Positions 15,540 through 27,551 of a stretch of DNA of 64,000 nt are shown one piece after another. Made by a program: the position numbers and the translations under genes. Every line of letters begins with the position of its first letter. The stretch's first letter is position 1. Source of the stretch: Streptomyces sp. NBC_00878 (GTDB lineage: Bacteria; Actinomycetota; Actinomycetes; Streptomycetales; Streptomycetaceae); the NCBI RefSeq assembly GCF_026341515.1, contig NZ_JAPEOK010000001.1, forward strand, positions 806,001-870,000. The letters are read 5' to 3'. Under the pieces are notes generated by a model, which made no database searches, had not been told where the DNA came from, and saw nothing but the letters and a program-made list of their open reading frames with translations.

Positions 15540-17903
15540 TCACTTCAGCGCGGGCGGCGCCGCGTCCGCGGCCGTGCCCCAGTCGGACGGCGCTCCGCCC
15601 ACCGTGAAGGCCAGCTCGCGGATGCCGCGCAGCTCACCGGTCGTCAGGTACGTACGGTCGTGTGCGGCCCCGTCGCCCCGTACCGACTGGATGTACCGGC
15701 GCCCGTCCGAGGCGTCCGGCGTGGCCGTCACGGTCAGTGCGCCGAGTGGGTGGTAGCGGCGGTCGAGGGTCACGTCGACCCGCTCGAAGACCGGTGTGGA
15801 CAGGCCCCAGGTGTCGAATCCGGGCTGCACCGGGAAGATCCCGATCGACGACAGGACGTGCCAGGCGGACATGGTCCCCAGGTCGTCGTTTCCGGTCATG
15901 CCCGTCGGCGTGTCCGTGAAGAGGGTCAGCGCTGCATGCACCACGTCGGTGGTCTGCCAGGGCCGGCCGGTCGAGAGATAGGTGTAGGGGGCGATCAGGT
16001 CGGGCTCGTTCTGGGGGTTGTACTTGTCGGCGTTGTAGTAGGCGTACGGTCCGTTGACCCACACCTCGCGGGCCGTCTTCGCGGGGTCCTTCATCAGCTG
16101 GTCGTACGCGAAGAACGCGTCGAGCCGGTCGTTCGTGGCCTGCCTGCCGCCGATCAGGTCGATCATCCCCGGCAGGTCCTGCGGGACCAGCCACTGGTAC
16201 TGCCAGGACGTGCCCTCGTGGAATCCCTCGCTCCTGGCCGGATCGGCCGATCCGATGAAGGCGCCCGAGGCGTCCCGTGCCCGGAAGAATCCGGTCGAGG
16301 GGTCGAGGATCCGGCGGTAGTTCTGCGAACGGGCGGCGTACCGCGCGGCGTCCGCCTCGTGCCCCAGATCGCGGGCCATCTGGGCGAGCATCGCGTCGGA
16401 CAGGGCGTACTCGAGCGTCGCGGACGCGCCGAAGTCGTAGTCGGAGTTGCCGAGCTTGGCATGCGGGCGGCCCTTGATGAGGGGCACGAATCCGTCGGCG
16501 ATGTACTCCTTGTTGCCCTCGCGCCCCGCCGCGGGCGAGTCGGCGGGCGGCACGCCGTCGGCGTTTCTCTTCAGCGCGCGGTAGGTCCGCTCCTCGTGCC
16601 CGTCCAGCAGCCCCTGCTGGTAGGCGTTGGTGAGGAACGGGGTGACCGGATCGCCGGTCATGATGTTCGTCTCGACCGTCCCGTAGCCCCACTTGGGCAG
16701 CCAGCCGCCCTCTTCGCCGACCCTGAGGACGGACAGCGCCATGTCACGCGACTCACGCGGCGCGAGCAGGGCGAGGAGCTGTGCCTGGGTGCGGTACGTG
16801 TCCCACAGTGACCAGTTCTGGTAGTAGGTGAAGCCCATCTCTCGGTGAGCCTTCCCGTCCCAGCCGGTGTAGCGGCCGTCCGCGTCGCTGCCGATGTTGG
16901 GGGCGAGGAAGGACCGGTAGAGGGAGGAGTAGAAGGTGCGCCGGAGTGTGCCGTCGCCGCCTCGCACCCGTACGTCGTCGAGCCGCTCCTCCCAGGCCCG
17001 CCGTGCCGCGTCCCGGACGCTGTCGAAGGAACGGCCTCCTTCGGAGCGGAGGTTCACGGCCGCGCCGCGCGCGTCCACGTACGACAGCGCGGTGGTCGCC
17101 TCGACCGTGCGGTCCTTCGTCGTGTCGAAGCGGACGTACGCGCCGTTGCGGCCGGTGCCGGTCGAGCGCGCGGAGCCCTTGGTGACCGTGTCGCCGTGCC
17201 ACGTGCCCGACGTGGTGAACGGCCGGTCGAAGCGGGTGAGGGTGTGGACGGTGTACGGCCGGGTGGCGCGGCAGAAGCCGCTGCCGGTGATCGTGGTGCG
17301 TACGGTGCGGTCGTCGAGGATCTCGACCGTGGTGGAGACCGTCTTGTGCAGCGACTGGCCGGCGTTCAGGAGGACGTTCGCCTTGTCCGTGGCCGGGAAG
17401 GTGTAGCGCTGCACACCGGTGCGTGCGGTGGCCGTCAGCTCGGCGTCGATGACGGTGTCGCCGCTGCCGCTCTTCAGGCCGACCCGGTAGTGGCCGGGGC
17501 TCGCCTTCTCCGTGTCGTGGCCGAACTCCGCGGCGTACTTCGCGTAGTCGGTCTCGGTGACGTCACCCGTGGTGGGCAGGACCGGCAGGTCTCCGCCGAT
17601 GCGGCAGCCGACACCGGACAGGTGGACGAGCGAGAAGCCGCGGACGCGGTTCTGCGAGTAGTCGTAGCCGGTGTTGTGACCAGTGTCCGGGGACAGCTGG
17701 ACCATGCCGAAGGGCACAGCGGCGCCCGGGAAGGTGTTGCCCTCGGCCTCGGTGCCGATGAACGGGTTGACCAGGTCGGTGAGCCGGCCCGCCCCCGGTT
17801 CGGCGGCCGACACGGCGGGAGCGGCGAGCCCGCCGCCCAGCCCGAGCAGGGCGGCAGCGATCACCACGGCCGTACGCGGGCGCGGGCGTCCGGTCCATCT
17901 CAT
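15540..17903 (-). CDS. secreted alpha-mannosidase, GH92
   Basis: 787-aa calcium-dependent exo-alpha-mannosidase acting on mannose-rich glycans outside the cell. Start ATG with GGAGG 9 bp upstream, then a Tat-like/Sec signal (MRWTGRPRPRTAVVIAAALL, cleavage after AVSA). N-terminal beta domain begins VNPFIGTEAEGNTFPGA; the catalytic (alpha/alpha)6 domain contains NWSLWDTYRTQ and the GNDDLGTMSAW motif (residues about 671-681) carrying the paired Asp typical of the family. With the GH29 and GH20 enzymes 8-12 kb away it completes a set for N-glycan trimming. Most GH92 enzymes cut alpha-1,2 linkages, but other specificities exist. Confidence 0.95.
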   Translation of the reverse strand: MRWTGRPRPRTAVVIAAALLGLGGGLAAPAVSAAEPGAGRLTDLVNPFIGTEAEGNTFPGAAVPFGMVQLSPDTGHNTGYDYSQNRVRGFSLVHLSGVGCRIGGDLPVLPTTGDVTETDYAKYAAEFGHDTEKASPGHYRVGLKSGSGDTVIDAELTATARTGVQRYTFPATDKANVLLNAGQSLHKTVSTTVEILDDRTVRTTITGSGFCRATRPYTVHTLTRFDRPFTTSGTWHGDTVTKGSARSTGTGRNGAYVRFDTTKDRTVEATTALSYVDARGAAVNLRSEGGRSFDSVRDAARRAWEERLDDVRVRGGDGTLRRTFYSSLYRSFLAPNIGSDADGRYTGWDGKAHREMGFTYYQNWSLWDTYRTQAQLLALLAPRESRDMALSVLRVGEEGGWLPKWGYGTVETNIMTGDPVTPFLTNAYQQGLLDGHEERTYRALKRNADGVPPADSPAAGREGNKEYIADGFVPLIKGRPHAKLGNSDYDFGASATLEYALSDAMLAQMARDLGHEADAARYAARSQNYRRILDPSTGFFRARDASGAFIGSADPARSEGFHEGTSWQYQWLVPQDLPGMIDLIGGRQATNDRLDAFFAYDQLMKDPAKTAREVWVNGPYAYYNADKYNPQNEPDLIAPYTYLSTGRPWQTTDVVHAALTLFTDTPTGMTGNDDLGTMSAWHVLSSIGIFPVQPGFDTWGLSTPVFERVDVTLDRRYHPLGALTVTATPDASDGRRYIQSVRGDGAAHDRTYLTTGELRGIRELAFTVGGAPSDWGTAADAAPPALK

Positions 17904-18035
17904 ACGCGGGTCCTCCGTGTCGGGCTCGATCACCGTGCGGTCGTACGTCATGAGACCGCTCGGCCCGCCCGTCACCCCGGACCTGCCGTGGTGGGCCGCG
18001 CCATTGCCACCCCGGCAGCCCAACGCGCCCGGCGG

Positions 18036-19256
18036 CTACGACACGTGCTGGCCCTTTCCGAGCGCGATCACGCCCCCCTTGGAGACCGTGTAGAGCTCCT
18101 CGTCCCGCTCCGGGTTGACGCCGATCGTCGCTCCCGGGGGCACCTGTACGTTCTTGTCGAGGACCGCGCCGCGCACGACCGCGCCCCGCCCGATGTGCAC
18201 GTTGTCGTGCAGCACCGAGCCCTGGACGACGGCGCCCGGGTCGACGACGACCCCCGGCGACAGGACGGAACGGGTGACCTGGCCCCGGATCAGACAGCCC
18301 GCGCTGATGATGGACTCGCTCGCCATGCCGCCGGCGTTGAAGCGGGCCGGCGACAGCTGGCCGGAGTGGGTGTAGATGGGCCAGCTGCGGTTGTAGAGGT
18401 TGAAGGCGGGCCGCTCGGCGATCAGGTCCATATGGGCGTCGTAGTACGCGTCGAGGGTCCCGACGTCACGCCAGTAGCCCTGGTCGCGGACCGTCTCGCC
18501 GGGCACGTGGTTCTGGCTGAAGTCGTACAGCTGGGCCTCGCCGCGATCGGTGAGCGCCGGCAGGATCGAGCCGCCCATGTCGTGCACGGAGTTCTCGTCC
18601 TCGGCGTCCCGCTGCAACACCTCCACCAGGGCCTTCGTGGTGAAGATGTAGTTGCCCATGGAGGCGAAGACGCTCTCCGGGTCGTCCGGGAGGCCCGGCG
18701 GATCGGCGGGCTTCTCCAGGAAGCCGCGGACGCTCTGGCCGTCCGTCCCGGGCGAGATGACGCCGAAGGCCGACGACTCGTTCCGGGGCACGCGGATGCC
18801 CGCGACGGTCACGCCCGCACCGCTCTCGATGTGCTGGTTCAGCATCTGCCGCGGGTCCATGCGGTAGACGTGGTCGGCGCCGAAGACCGCGATGTAGTCG
18901 GGCTGCTCGTCGTGTACGAGGTTCAGCGACTGCAGGATCGCGTCGGCGCTGCCCAGGTACCAGCGCGGGCCGAGCCGCTGCTGCGCAGGGACCGGCGTCA
19001 CGTAGTTGCCGAGCAGGCTGGACATCCGCCAGGTCGTGGTGATGTGCCGGTCGAGCGAGTGCGACTTGTACTGCGTCAGGACGCAGATGCGCAGGATGTC
19101 GGCGTTGACGAGATTGGAGAGTACGAAATCCACCAGGCGATACGTTCCGCCGAAAGTCACAGCGGGTTTCGCACGGTCGGCTGTCAAAGGCATCAACCGC
19201 TTGCCCTCGCCACCCGCCAGTACGATTCCCAGCACCGAAGGTCCACCGCGTCGCAT
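18036..19256 (-). CDS. glgC: glucose-1-phosphate adenylyltransferase
   Basis: 406-aa ADP-glucose pyrophosphorylase, first committed step of glycogen synthesis from glucose-1-phosphate and ATP. Nucleotide motif [14 protein letters not shown] at the N-terminus, [32 protein letters not shown], and a C-terminal left-handed beta-helix ([19 protein letters not shown]). ATG chosen with GAGGGG 6 bp upstream, at the usual family start. Downstream of and on the same strand as glgA, 92 bp away. Confidence 0.96.
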   Translation of the reverse strand: MRRGGPSVLGIVLAGGEGKRLMPLTADRAKPAVTFGGTYRLVDFVLSNLVNADILRICVLTQYKSHSLDRHITTTWRMSSLLGNYVTPVPAQQRLGPRWYLGSADAILQSLNLVHDEQPDYIAVFGADHVYRMDPRQMLNQHIESGAGVTVAGIRVPRNESSAFGVISPGTDGQSVRGFLEKPADPPGLPDDPESVFASMGNYIFTTKALVEVLQRDAEDENSVHDMGGSILPALTDRGEAQLYDFSQNHVPGETVRDQGYWRDVGTLDAYYDAHMDLIAERPAFNLYNRSWPIYTHSGQLSPARFNAGGMASESIISAGCLIRGQVTRSVLSPGVVVDPGAVVQGSVLHDNVHIGRGAVVRGAVLDKNVQVPPGATIGVNPERDEELYTVSKGGVIALGKGQHVS

Positions 19257-19348
19257 GCCGCACCCCTCTACCGCCCGGTTTGAGCCATGTTCTCGAACTA
19301 CACCTGCCAGAGGACTATCCCCGTCGAAGGGTTGTTCTAGCCCGCGAG

Positions 19349-20509
19349 CTAGACCTGTTTGAGGATTTCCTCGTACAGCTGGACCGTCTGCCGGGCCACC
19401 GCGTCCCAGCCGAACGCCCGCACCGCCCGTTCGCGGCCCGCCTCGCCCATGCGCCGGGCGGCCTCCGGGTCGGCCAGCAGCGAGTCCAGGGCGCGCGCCA
19501 GCCGCGCCGCGTCCTCCTCGGCGGACCCCTCGACGGAGACGAGCAGCCCGGTCTCGCCGTCCGCGACGACCTCGGGAATCCCGCCCACCCGCGAGGCCAC
19601 CACGGCCGTGCCGCAGGCCATCGCCTCCAGGTTGACGATGCCCAGGGGCTCGTACACCGAGGGGCAGACGAACACGGTTGCATGCGTGAGGAGTTGGATC
19701 ACGTCCGGTCGCGGCAGCATCTGCGGGATCCAGTGCACGCCCTCGCGGACGCGGCTGAGCTCCTGGAACAGGTCGCGGAACTCCTGGTCGATCTCCGGTG
19801 TGTCGGGCGCTCCCGCGCACAGCACGACCTGCGCGGCCGGATCGATGTCCCGCACCGCGCGCAGCAGATGGGGCACGCCCTTCTGGCGGGTGATACGGCC
19901 GACGAACAGGACGTACGGGCGGGCGAGGTCGAGGCCGATGCGGTCGATCACGTCCGTGCCGTGGTCCGGCTCGTAGAGAGAGGTGTCGATGCCGTTGTGC
20001 ACGACGCGTACCTTCGCCGGGTCCAGGGAGGGGTAGCAGCCGAGGATGTCCTCGCGCATGGCTCCGGAGACGGCGATCACGGCGTCGGCAGCCTCGATGG
20101 CGGTCCGCTCGGCCCAGCTGGAGAGGGCGTAGCCGCCGCCGAGCTGCTCGGCCTTCCAGGGGCGCAGCGGCTCCAGGGAGTGGGCGGTCATGACGTGCGG
20201 GATGCCGTACAGCAGCTTCGCCATGTGGCCCGCGAGGTTCGCGTACCAGGTGTGCGAGTGGACGAGTTCGCGGCCTTCGAGGGCGGCGGCGATGGAAAGG
20301 TCCACGGAGAAGGTGCGCAGCGCGTCGTTCGCGCCGTCGAGCGCGGGCCAGGGCCGGTGGCGGACGACGCCGCCCGCGGCGCCCTCGCCCCAGCAGTGCA
20401 CGTCCAGGTCGGTGAGTGGCCTCAACTCCCGGGCGAGGAACTCGACGTGGACCCCCGCACCGCCGTACACATCCGGCGGGTACTCCCGGGAAAGTAGTCC
20501 CACTCGCAC
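19349..20509 (-). CDS. glgA: actinobacterial glycogen synthase / ADP-glucose-dependent glucosyltransferase
   Basis: 386-aa GT4 enzyme using the ADP-glucose made by the adjacent glgC. N-terminal [19 protein letters not shown]-terminal nucleotide domain with [10 protein letters not shown] and the donor-binding [18 protein letters not shown] (E-x7-E). In mycobacteria the orthologue (GlgM) makes maltose-1-phosphate for the GlgE pathway; the same reaction is likely here because Streptomyces also has GlgE. Short for a bacterial GlgA (usual about 475 aa), as expected for this type. Confidence 0.92.
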   Translation of the reverse strand: MRVGLLSREYPPDVYGGAGVHVEFLARELRPLTDLDVHCWGEGAAGGVVRHRPWPALDGANDALRTFSVDLSIAAALEGRELVHSHTWYANLAGHMAKLLYGIPHVMTAHSLEPLRPWKAEQLGGGYALSSWAERTAIEAADAVIAVSGAMREDILGCYPSLDPAKVRVVHNGIDTSLYEPDHGTDVIDRIGLDLARPYVLFVGRITRQKGVPHLLRAVRDIDPAAQVVLCAGAPDTPEIDQEFRDLFQELSRVREGVHWIPQMLPRPDVIQLLTHATVFVCPSVYEPLGIVNLEAMACGTAVVASRVGGIPEVVADGETGLLVSVEGSAEEDAARLARALDSLLADPEAARRMGEAGRERAVRAFGWDAVARQTVQLYEEILKQV

Positions 20510-20615
20510 CCGGAACCCCCTGTCTCAGCGGTTGGTTCCCACATGGTCACCCAGAAGTGTGTCTTGGGGAAGACCGCGAAGGAAGGCAGGCCCCCATCGT
20601 GCCGCACGACCGTGC

Positions 20616-21389
20616 TCAGAGTCGGCGCGGGGGGCGTACGAAGCAGCAGTCGCCGCATACGCCTCCGCCGGGGACCCGGTAGTAGAGACAGCAGCTGCGC
20701 CGCCGGAACGCCGTGCCGGTCAGAGTGCCGGTGTCCCGCAGGTCGGGGTGGTCGAGGAGCTCGGCGGCCAGGGAGCGGGCCAGGTCACCCGTCTCCGGTC
20801 GGCCGTTGGCGCGGGCCCAGCGGTCGAGTTCGCGTGCGGCGCCCGCGAGCGCGGAGGCCGCGTTGCCCCACAACAGCCCCGCGGAGACGGGCTGCCGGGC
20901 CCGTAGTGCCGTCGCGAGAGGTTCGAGATGGCCGTACTGGACGACCTGCCGGACGGTCGCCGCGTCGCCTGGCAGGGCACGCGTCTCGGACAGCCACAGG
21001 TCGTCGGGCGCGCTGCCGTCCGCGTCCCAGCGCAGCAGCCGGGGGTCGAGGTCGGGAACCTGTCCGTAGAGAACGGCCGCGCCCAGCGCCACCGACCACA
21101 GCCGGGCGGCGAGTCCCTGCTGCGCCACCGAGACCCCGATCCGCGACTCGGGCGCGCCCAGCAGCCGCACGACCTTGCGGACACGGAAAGTGAGCGGATC
21201 CGACTCGACGGTGACATTCCGTGTCTCGTACACCTCCGCGAGCGTCGGCAGCGACGGCCCTCGTCCAGTGCGCAGGGCGAAGAAACCTTCGAGAGAGGCG
21301 AGCCGATCGAGGTCCGGATCGAGGTTCACGAACACCAAGTACACCAAGGGGCATAACGGAGCCACTAGGGGGGTTGTACTCGGTGTCAC
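20616..21389 (-). CDS. FhuF-like (2Fe-2S) protein
   Basis: Up to 257 aa. The C-terminus RRSCCLYYRVPGGGVCGDCC has the CC-x10-C-x2-C pattern of the FhuF ferric-siderophore reductase iron-sulfur domain; the preceding 200 residues (LWLSETRALP, AGLLWGNAASALAGAARELD) fit the same family. Probably a cytoplasmic reductase releasing iron from imported chelates (inference); no siderophore genes are adjacent. The start is uncertain: GTG at 21389 has no ribosome-binding site, and in-frame GTG codons further in (around 21344) may be the true start. Confidence 0.78.
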   Translation of the reverse strand: MTPSTTPLVAPLCPLVYLVFVNLDPDLDRLASLEGFFALRTGRGPSLPTLAEVYETRNVTVESDPLTFRVRKVVRLLGAPESRIGVSVAQQGLAARLWSVALGAAVLYGQVPDLDPRLLRWDADGSAPDDLWLSETRALPGDAATVRQVVQYGHLEPLATALRARQPVSAGLLWGNAASALAGAARELDRWARANGRPETGDLARSLAAELLDHPDLRDTGTLTGTAFRRRSCCLYYRVPGGGVCGDCCFVRPPRRL

Positions 21390-21571
21390 CCGACCTGGGG
21401 AGGACTGGGCCCAAGACGTACTCCATCGGCAGTAGGACCCAATGACTGCTCAGGTACGACGACACGGGCCCTTTCACGAGGGATCGTATTAACCATGGAA
21501 GCCGACCGATCGCCGTACCGGACTCTCCGCTCCACGAAGAGCGTCCGTCACCCGCAGAGGAGGAGCGACAC

Positions 21572-24382
<2,811 letters not shown>

Positions 24383-25822
24383 ATGAGCACTTCAGCCCAG
24401 ATCGGCGTCACGGGACTCGCGGTCATGGGGCGCAATCTCGCCCGTAACTTCGCGCGGAACGGGTATGCGGTCGCCCTGCACAACCGGACGGCCGCGCGTA
24501 CGCACGCGCTGGTGGAGGAGTTCGGCAGCGAAGGCACCTTCGTCGCGACGGACACCGCCAAGGAGTTCGTCGCCGCGCTGGAACGCCCCCGCCGCCTGGT
24601 CATCATGGTGAAGGCCGGCGAGCCGACCGACGCGGTGATCCAGGAGTTCGCCCCGCTCCTGGAGCCCGGCGACATGATCATCGACGGCGGCAACGCCCAC
24701 TTCGCCGACACCCGGCGCCGGGAGCGCGAACTGCGCGAGCAGGGCATCCACTTCGTCGGCGCGGGCATCTCCGGCGGCGAGGAGGGCGCGCTGCACGGGC
24801 CGAGCATCATGCCGGGCGGTCCGGCCGAGTCCTACGAGTCGCTCGGCCCGATGCTGGAGAAGATCTCCGCGAAGGCCGAAGACGGCGCGCCCTGCGTCAC
24901 GCACGTCGGCCCCGACGGCGCCGGACACTTCGTGAAGATGGTGCACAACGGCATCGAGTACGCCGACATGCAGCTGATCGGCGAGGCGTACCAGCTGCTG
25001 CGTGACGTGGCGGGCTACTCCCCCGCGCAGATCGCGGACATCTTCCGCACCTGGAACACCGGACGGCTCGACTCCTACCTGATCGAGATCACCGCCGAGG
25101 TCCTCTCCCACGTGGACGCGGCGACCGGCAAGCCCTTCGTCGACGTGGTGCAGGACCAGGCGGAGCAGAAGGGCACGGGTCGGTGGACCGTGCAGATCGC
25201 TCTCGACCTGGGCGTTCCCGTGTCGGGTATCGCCGAGGCCGTCTTCGCGCGGTCCCTGTCCGGTCACACCGAGCTGCGTGAGGCCTCGCGCGGGCTCGCC
25301 GGCCCGAAGGCCACGGCGCTGGGCGAGGCCGAGGCCTCGGCATTCGCCGACCGGGTGGAGCAGGCGCTGTACGCGTCGAAGATCGTGTCCTACACGCAGG
25401 GCTTCCACAAGATCGCGGCCGGCAGCGCCGAGTACGACTGGAACATCGACCTGGGTGCGGTCGCCTCGATCTGGCGCGGGGGCTGCATCATCCGGGCGGC
25501 GTTCCTGGACCGGATCCGGGCCGCGTACGACACGCGGGCCGATCTGCCGAGCCTGCTGTCCGACGAGACGTTCGCGCAGGAGATCGCGGCGGCTCAGGGC
25601 GACTGGCGGGCCGTGCTCGTCTCCGCCGTGCAGCAGGGGGTGCCCACGCCCGGGTTCGCGGCGGCGCTCTCGTACTACGACGCGTTGCGTGCGGAGCGGT
25701 TGCCTGCGGCTCTCACCCAGGGGCAGCGGGACTTCTTCGGTGCGCACACGTATCGGCGGACCGACCGGGAGGGGTCGTTCCACACGCTGTGGGGCGGGGA
25801 CCGGTCCGAGGTGGCCGGCTAG
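24383..25822 (+). CDS. gnd: NADP-dependent 6-phosphogluconate dehydrogenase
   Basis: 479-aa oxidative pentose phosphate enzyme: 6-phosphogluconate to ribulose-5-phosphate, CO2 and NADPH. N-terminal Rossmann motif GLAVMGRNLARN, IDGGNAHFADT, GISGGEEGA, then the signature region GAGHFVKMVHNGIEYADMQ with catalytic Lys and the C-terminal helical domain ending FHTLWGG. ATG supported by AGGAG 8 bp upstream; an earlier in-frame start at 24287 gives an unneeded 32-residue extension. Full family length. A strong hairpin terminator follows. Confidence 0.96.
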   Translation: MSTSAQIGVTGLAVMGRNLARNFARNGYAVALHNRTAARTHALVEEFGSEGTFVATDTAKEFVAALERPRRLVIMVKAGEPTDAVIQEFAPLLEPGDMIIDGGNAHFADTRRRERELREQGIHFVGAGISGGEEGALHGPSIMPGGPAESYESLGPMLEKISAKAEDGAPCVTHVGPDGAGHFVKMVHNGIEYADMQLIGEAYQLLRDVAGYSPAQIADIFRTWNTGRLDSYLIEITAEVLSHVDAATGKPFVDVVQDQAEQKGTGRWTVQIALDLGVPVSGIAEAVFARSLSGHTELREASRGLAGPKATALGEAEASAFADRVEQALYASKIVSYTQGFHKIAAGSAEYDWNIDLGAVASIWRGGCIIRAAFLDRIRAAYDTRADLPSLLSDETFAQEIAAAQGDWRAVLVSAVQQGVPTPGFAAALSYYDALRAERLPAALTQGQRDFFGAHTYRRTDREGSFHTLWGGDRSEVAG

Positions 25823-25864
25823 GCGCTCCGCGCAGGGGTCGGTTCTCGGAGTGCGGGTCCGTGG

Positions 25865-25954
25865 GGGCTTGTCGCGCCCACGATGGGGGTCCCCCCGCTC
25901 GAGCGAAGCCGAGAGTGGGGGAGGAGCCGCATATCGATACAGCCCCGCGTCCCT
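25865..25954 (+). repeat. dispersed intergenic repeat, copy D, with nested insertion
   Basis: Same ends as copies A and C (GTCGCGCCCACG ... GAGCCGCATATCG ... CAGCCCCGCGTCCCT), but the central GCGGC section is replaced by about 40 bp (25883-25923) that begins ATGGGGGTCCCCCCGCTC and ends GAGAGTGGGGGAG and can itself fold. It lies directly between the gnd stop and its terminator. Confidence 0.7.
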
Positions 25955-26007
25955 AAAAGATGCGGTGGCCCGGCGCGGATTCTCCGCGCCGGGCCACCGC
26001 ATCTTTT
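25955..26007 (+). terminator. 25-bp perfect hairpin terminator of gnd
   Basis: Perfect stem of 25 bp (arms 25955-25979 and 25983-26007) with a 3-bp loop, starting AAAAGATGCGG and ending CCGCATCTTTT. With A-run and T-run on either side it should work in both directions, serving gnd and the convergent proline-rich gene. Confidence 0.92.
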
Positions 26008-26016
26008 GTGGCGTCC

Positions 26017-26208
26017 TTAACCCATCGGGTCCGGCTGTGGTTCCGGGGGCGGGGTCGGGGCCGGGCCCGGGGGTTGCGGGACCGGGGACGGGGACGGCTC
26101 CGGGACCGGGTGGGGTTTCGGGGAAGGTTCCGGGAAGGGTTGGGGGTGGTCGGGGCCCGGGCCGGGCGTGGGCCCCGGCTTCACGGGGTCGGGGTACGGG
26201 TGCGTCAT
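26017..26208 (-). CDS. small proline-rich protein, 63 aa
   Basis: ATG preceded by GGAGG 5 bp upstream. After MTHPYPDPVK the protein is almost entirely Pro, Gly, Glu, Asp and Ser in PxP-type repeats (PEPSPKPHPVPEPSPSPVP). It should be extended and unstructured. No signal peptide. Function unknown. It sits between the gnd terminator and an Asp/Glu racemase-like gene. Confidence 0.65.
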   Translation of the reverse strand: MTHPYPDPVKPGPTPGPGPDHPQPFPEPSPKPHPVPEPSPSPVPQPPGPAPTPPPEPQPDPMG

Positions 26209-26314
26209 GGCGTCCTCCAACCAGTCGGTGTCTCGGCCCTGGACTTGTCCCACGCGTACCCGTGCCCCGCGCGCCCACTCACCCCGTCGCGGGACGAACG
26301 GGGACCAGGTGGGC

Positions 26315-26989
26315 CTACGCCGCCCCCGCCGCGCCGACCACGCCAGCCACATCCCCACCGACCGCCGCGGCCGCTCCCGCCGCGAGGCCGGGGCGCGGGC
26401 TGGACAGCACCGGTACGGCGGTCGTGGTGAGGTGCTGGGCAGGGGTCATCGAGGCCTGGGCGAGGACGATCACGTCGGCGTCCATGACGCGGTCGGCGGC
26501 GGACGCGACGGCGCGGGCGTAGGCGTCGGTGTCGCCCGCCACGAAGTGGTCCCAGGCGTCGGTCGCCAGCAGGGTGCGTACGACGGCCGGGGATCCCGCG
26601 CGGGCGGCCTCCTCCTGGACGAGGGCCACAGTCGGCTCCAGAGTGCTCTCCACCGTGGCGAGTACGACGATGCGCGGGCCCGCAGCCACCGCGGCAACGG
26701 CCATCGGACGGTCCACCCGGAGTACCGGTACGCCGGGGTCGGCCGCCTCGGCGACCGCGCCGATGGTGGAGCAGGTGCAGAGCACCGCCGCCGCCCCGTC
26801 GGCGACGGCCCGGTCCAGCATCGCGCGCACCTCGTCGGCCACCGCCTCCGGCCCTTCCTCCCGTGCCCGCTTCAGGAGTTCCTCGGACACGAAGTGCCGC
26901 AGTTCCAGGGCCGGGTGGTCCTCGTCGCGGAGCGCGTCGAAGACGGGGACGTGGGCGGGCGAGGTGTGCAGGAGGGCGAGCGGTCCCAT
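26315..26989 (-). CDS. Asp/Glu racemase-like protein
   Basis: 224-aa protein of the Asp/Glu/hydantoin racemase superfamily: MGPLALLHTSPAHVPVFDAL, then VLCTCSTIGAVAEAA with the first active-site Cys region, RVDRPMA, and IVVLATVESTLEPT. The second half has VIVLAQASMTPA, where a second catalytic Cys would be expected; Ala-Gln-Ala is seen instead, so a racemase reaction is doubtful. The ATG shares a base with the stop of the upstream GNAT gene, so the two are coupled. Substrate unknown. Confidence 0.75.
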   Translation of the reverse strand: MGPLALLHTSPAHVPVFDALRDEDHPALELRHFVSEELLKRAREEGPEAVADEVRAMLDRAVADGAAAVLCTCSTIGAVAEAADPGVPVLRVDRPMAVAAVAAGPRIVVLATVESTLEPTVALVQEEAARAGSPAVVRTLLATDAWDHFVAGDTDAYARAVASAADRVMDADVIVLAQASMTPAQHLTTTAVPVLSSPRPGLAAGAAAAVGGDVAGVVGAAGAA

Positions 26990-27333
26990 CAGAACCGGCC
27001 GGGGTGGGCCGCCAGCCATGCCTCCGCCGCGCTCAGCAGTTCGGGGTCGGCCACCGGGGCCTCGTCGGGGTGGCGTGCGGCCCACTTGACGACGTACGGG
27101 CAGAGCGGGGCGACCGGGACGCCCTCGCGGGCCGACATGGCGTACAGCTCGCGGGCGAGGGAGCCCGCGATGCCCTTGCCCTCATGGGCGGGCTCCACGA
27201 TCGTGTGGACCGGGACCAGCGCGCGCCCCGGGCTTTCGAGGACGAAGTACGCGATGTGGCCGACGACTTCGTCACCGGCGTACGCCTCCAGGCGGCCGGC
27301 CGCCCGGTCGTCACGGATCGCGATCTCGCTCAT
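26989..27333 (-). CDS. small GNAT/YidJ-type N-acetyltransferase-like protein
   Basis: 114 aa, a compact acetyltransferase of the Gcn5-related Yji/NATD1 type: short N-terminus with GRLEAYAGDEVVGHIAYF, HTIVEPAHEGKGIAGSLARE (acetyl-CoA loop EGKGIAG) and VAPLCPYVVKWAARHPDE near the end, the C-P-Y-V pattern typical of this subgroup. GAGGAG lies 6 bp before the ATG. First gene of a pair with the racemase-like gene. Confidence 0.88.
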   Translation of the reverse strand: MSEIAIRDDRAAGRLEAYAGDEVVGHIAYFVLESPGRALVPVHTIVEPAHEGKGIAGSLARELYAMSAREGVPVAPLCPYVVKWAARHPDEAPVADPELLSAAEAWLAAHPGRF

Positions 27334-27444
27334 GGTCTCTCCTCGTGGTGAGGGTCAGGCCGGGACGGCCTGGGCGACCGGGCCTCGACACAGGGGACCT
27401 GAGCGTAACCGATGGTGATCACCGTGACTGCAGGTCGGGCAGAG

Positions 27445-27461
27445 TTTGCCTACTAGGCAAA
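27445..27461. promoter_or_regulatory. TTTGCC-N5-GGCAAA operator upstream of alpha/beta hydrolase
   Basis: TTTGCC-TACTA-GGCAAA, 90 bp before the hydrolase start. Its core TTGCC-N5-GGCAA recurs at 28888-28902 in front of the XRE regulator gene, indicating one regulator for both. Confidence 0.7.
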
Positions 27462-27551
27462 TGAAATCGCCCTGCGGGTTGACCTCGGGTGCCGCTCGGT
27501 CGATCCTGGGTGCATCCGTAGGGACCCGCGACTCGCAGGAGGAAGAGCGCA

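Noticed and set aside
16845..19283. 812-codon plus-strand frame opposite the GH92 and glgC genes
   Set aside because: Antisense shadow of two well-supported enzymes; no motif or ribosome-binding site.
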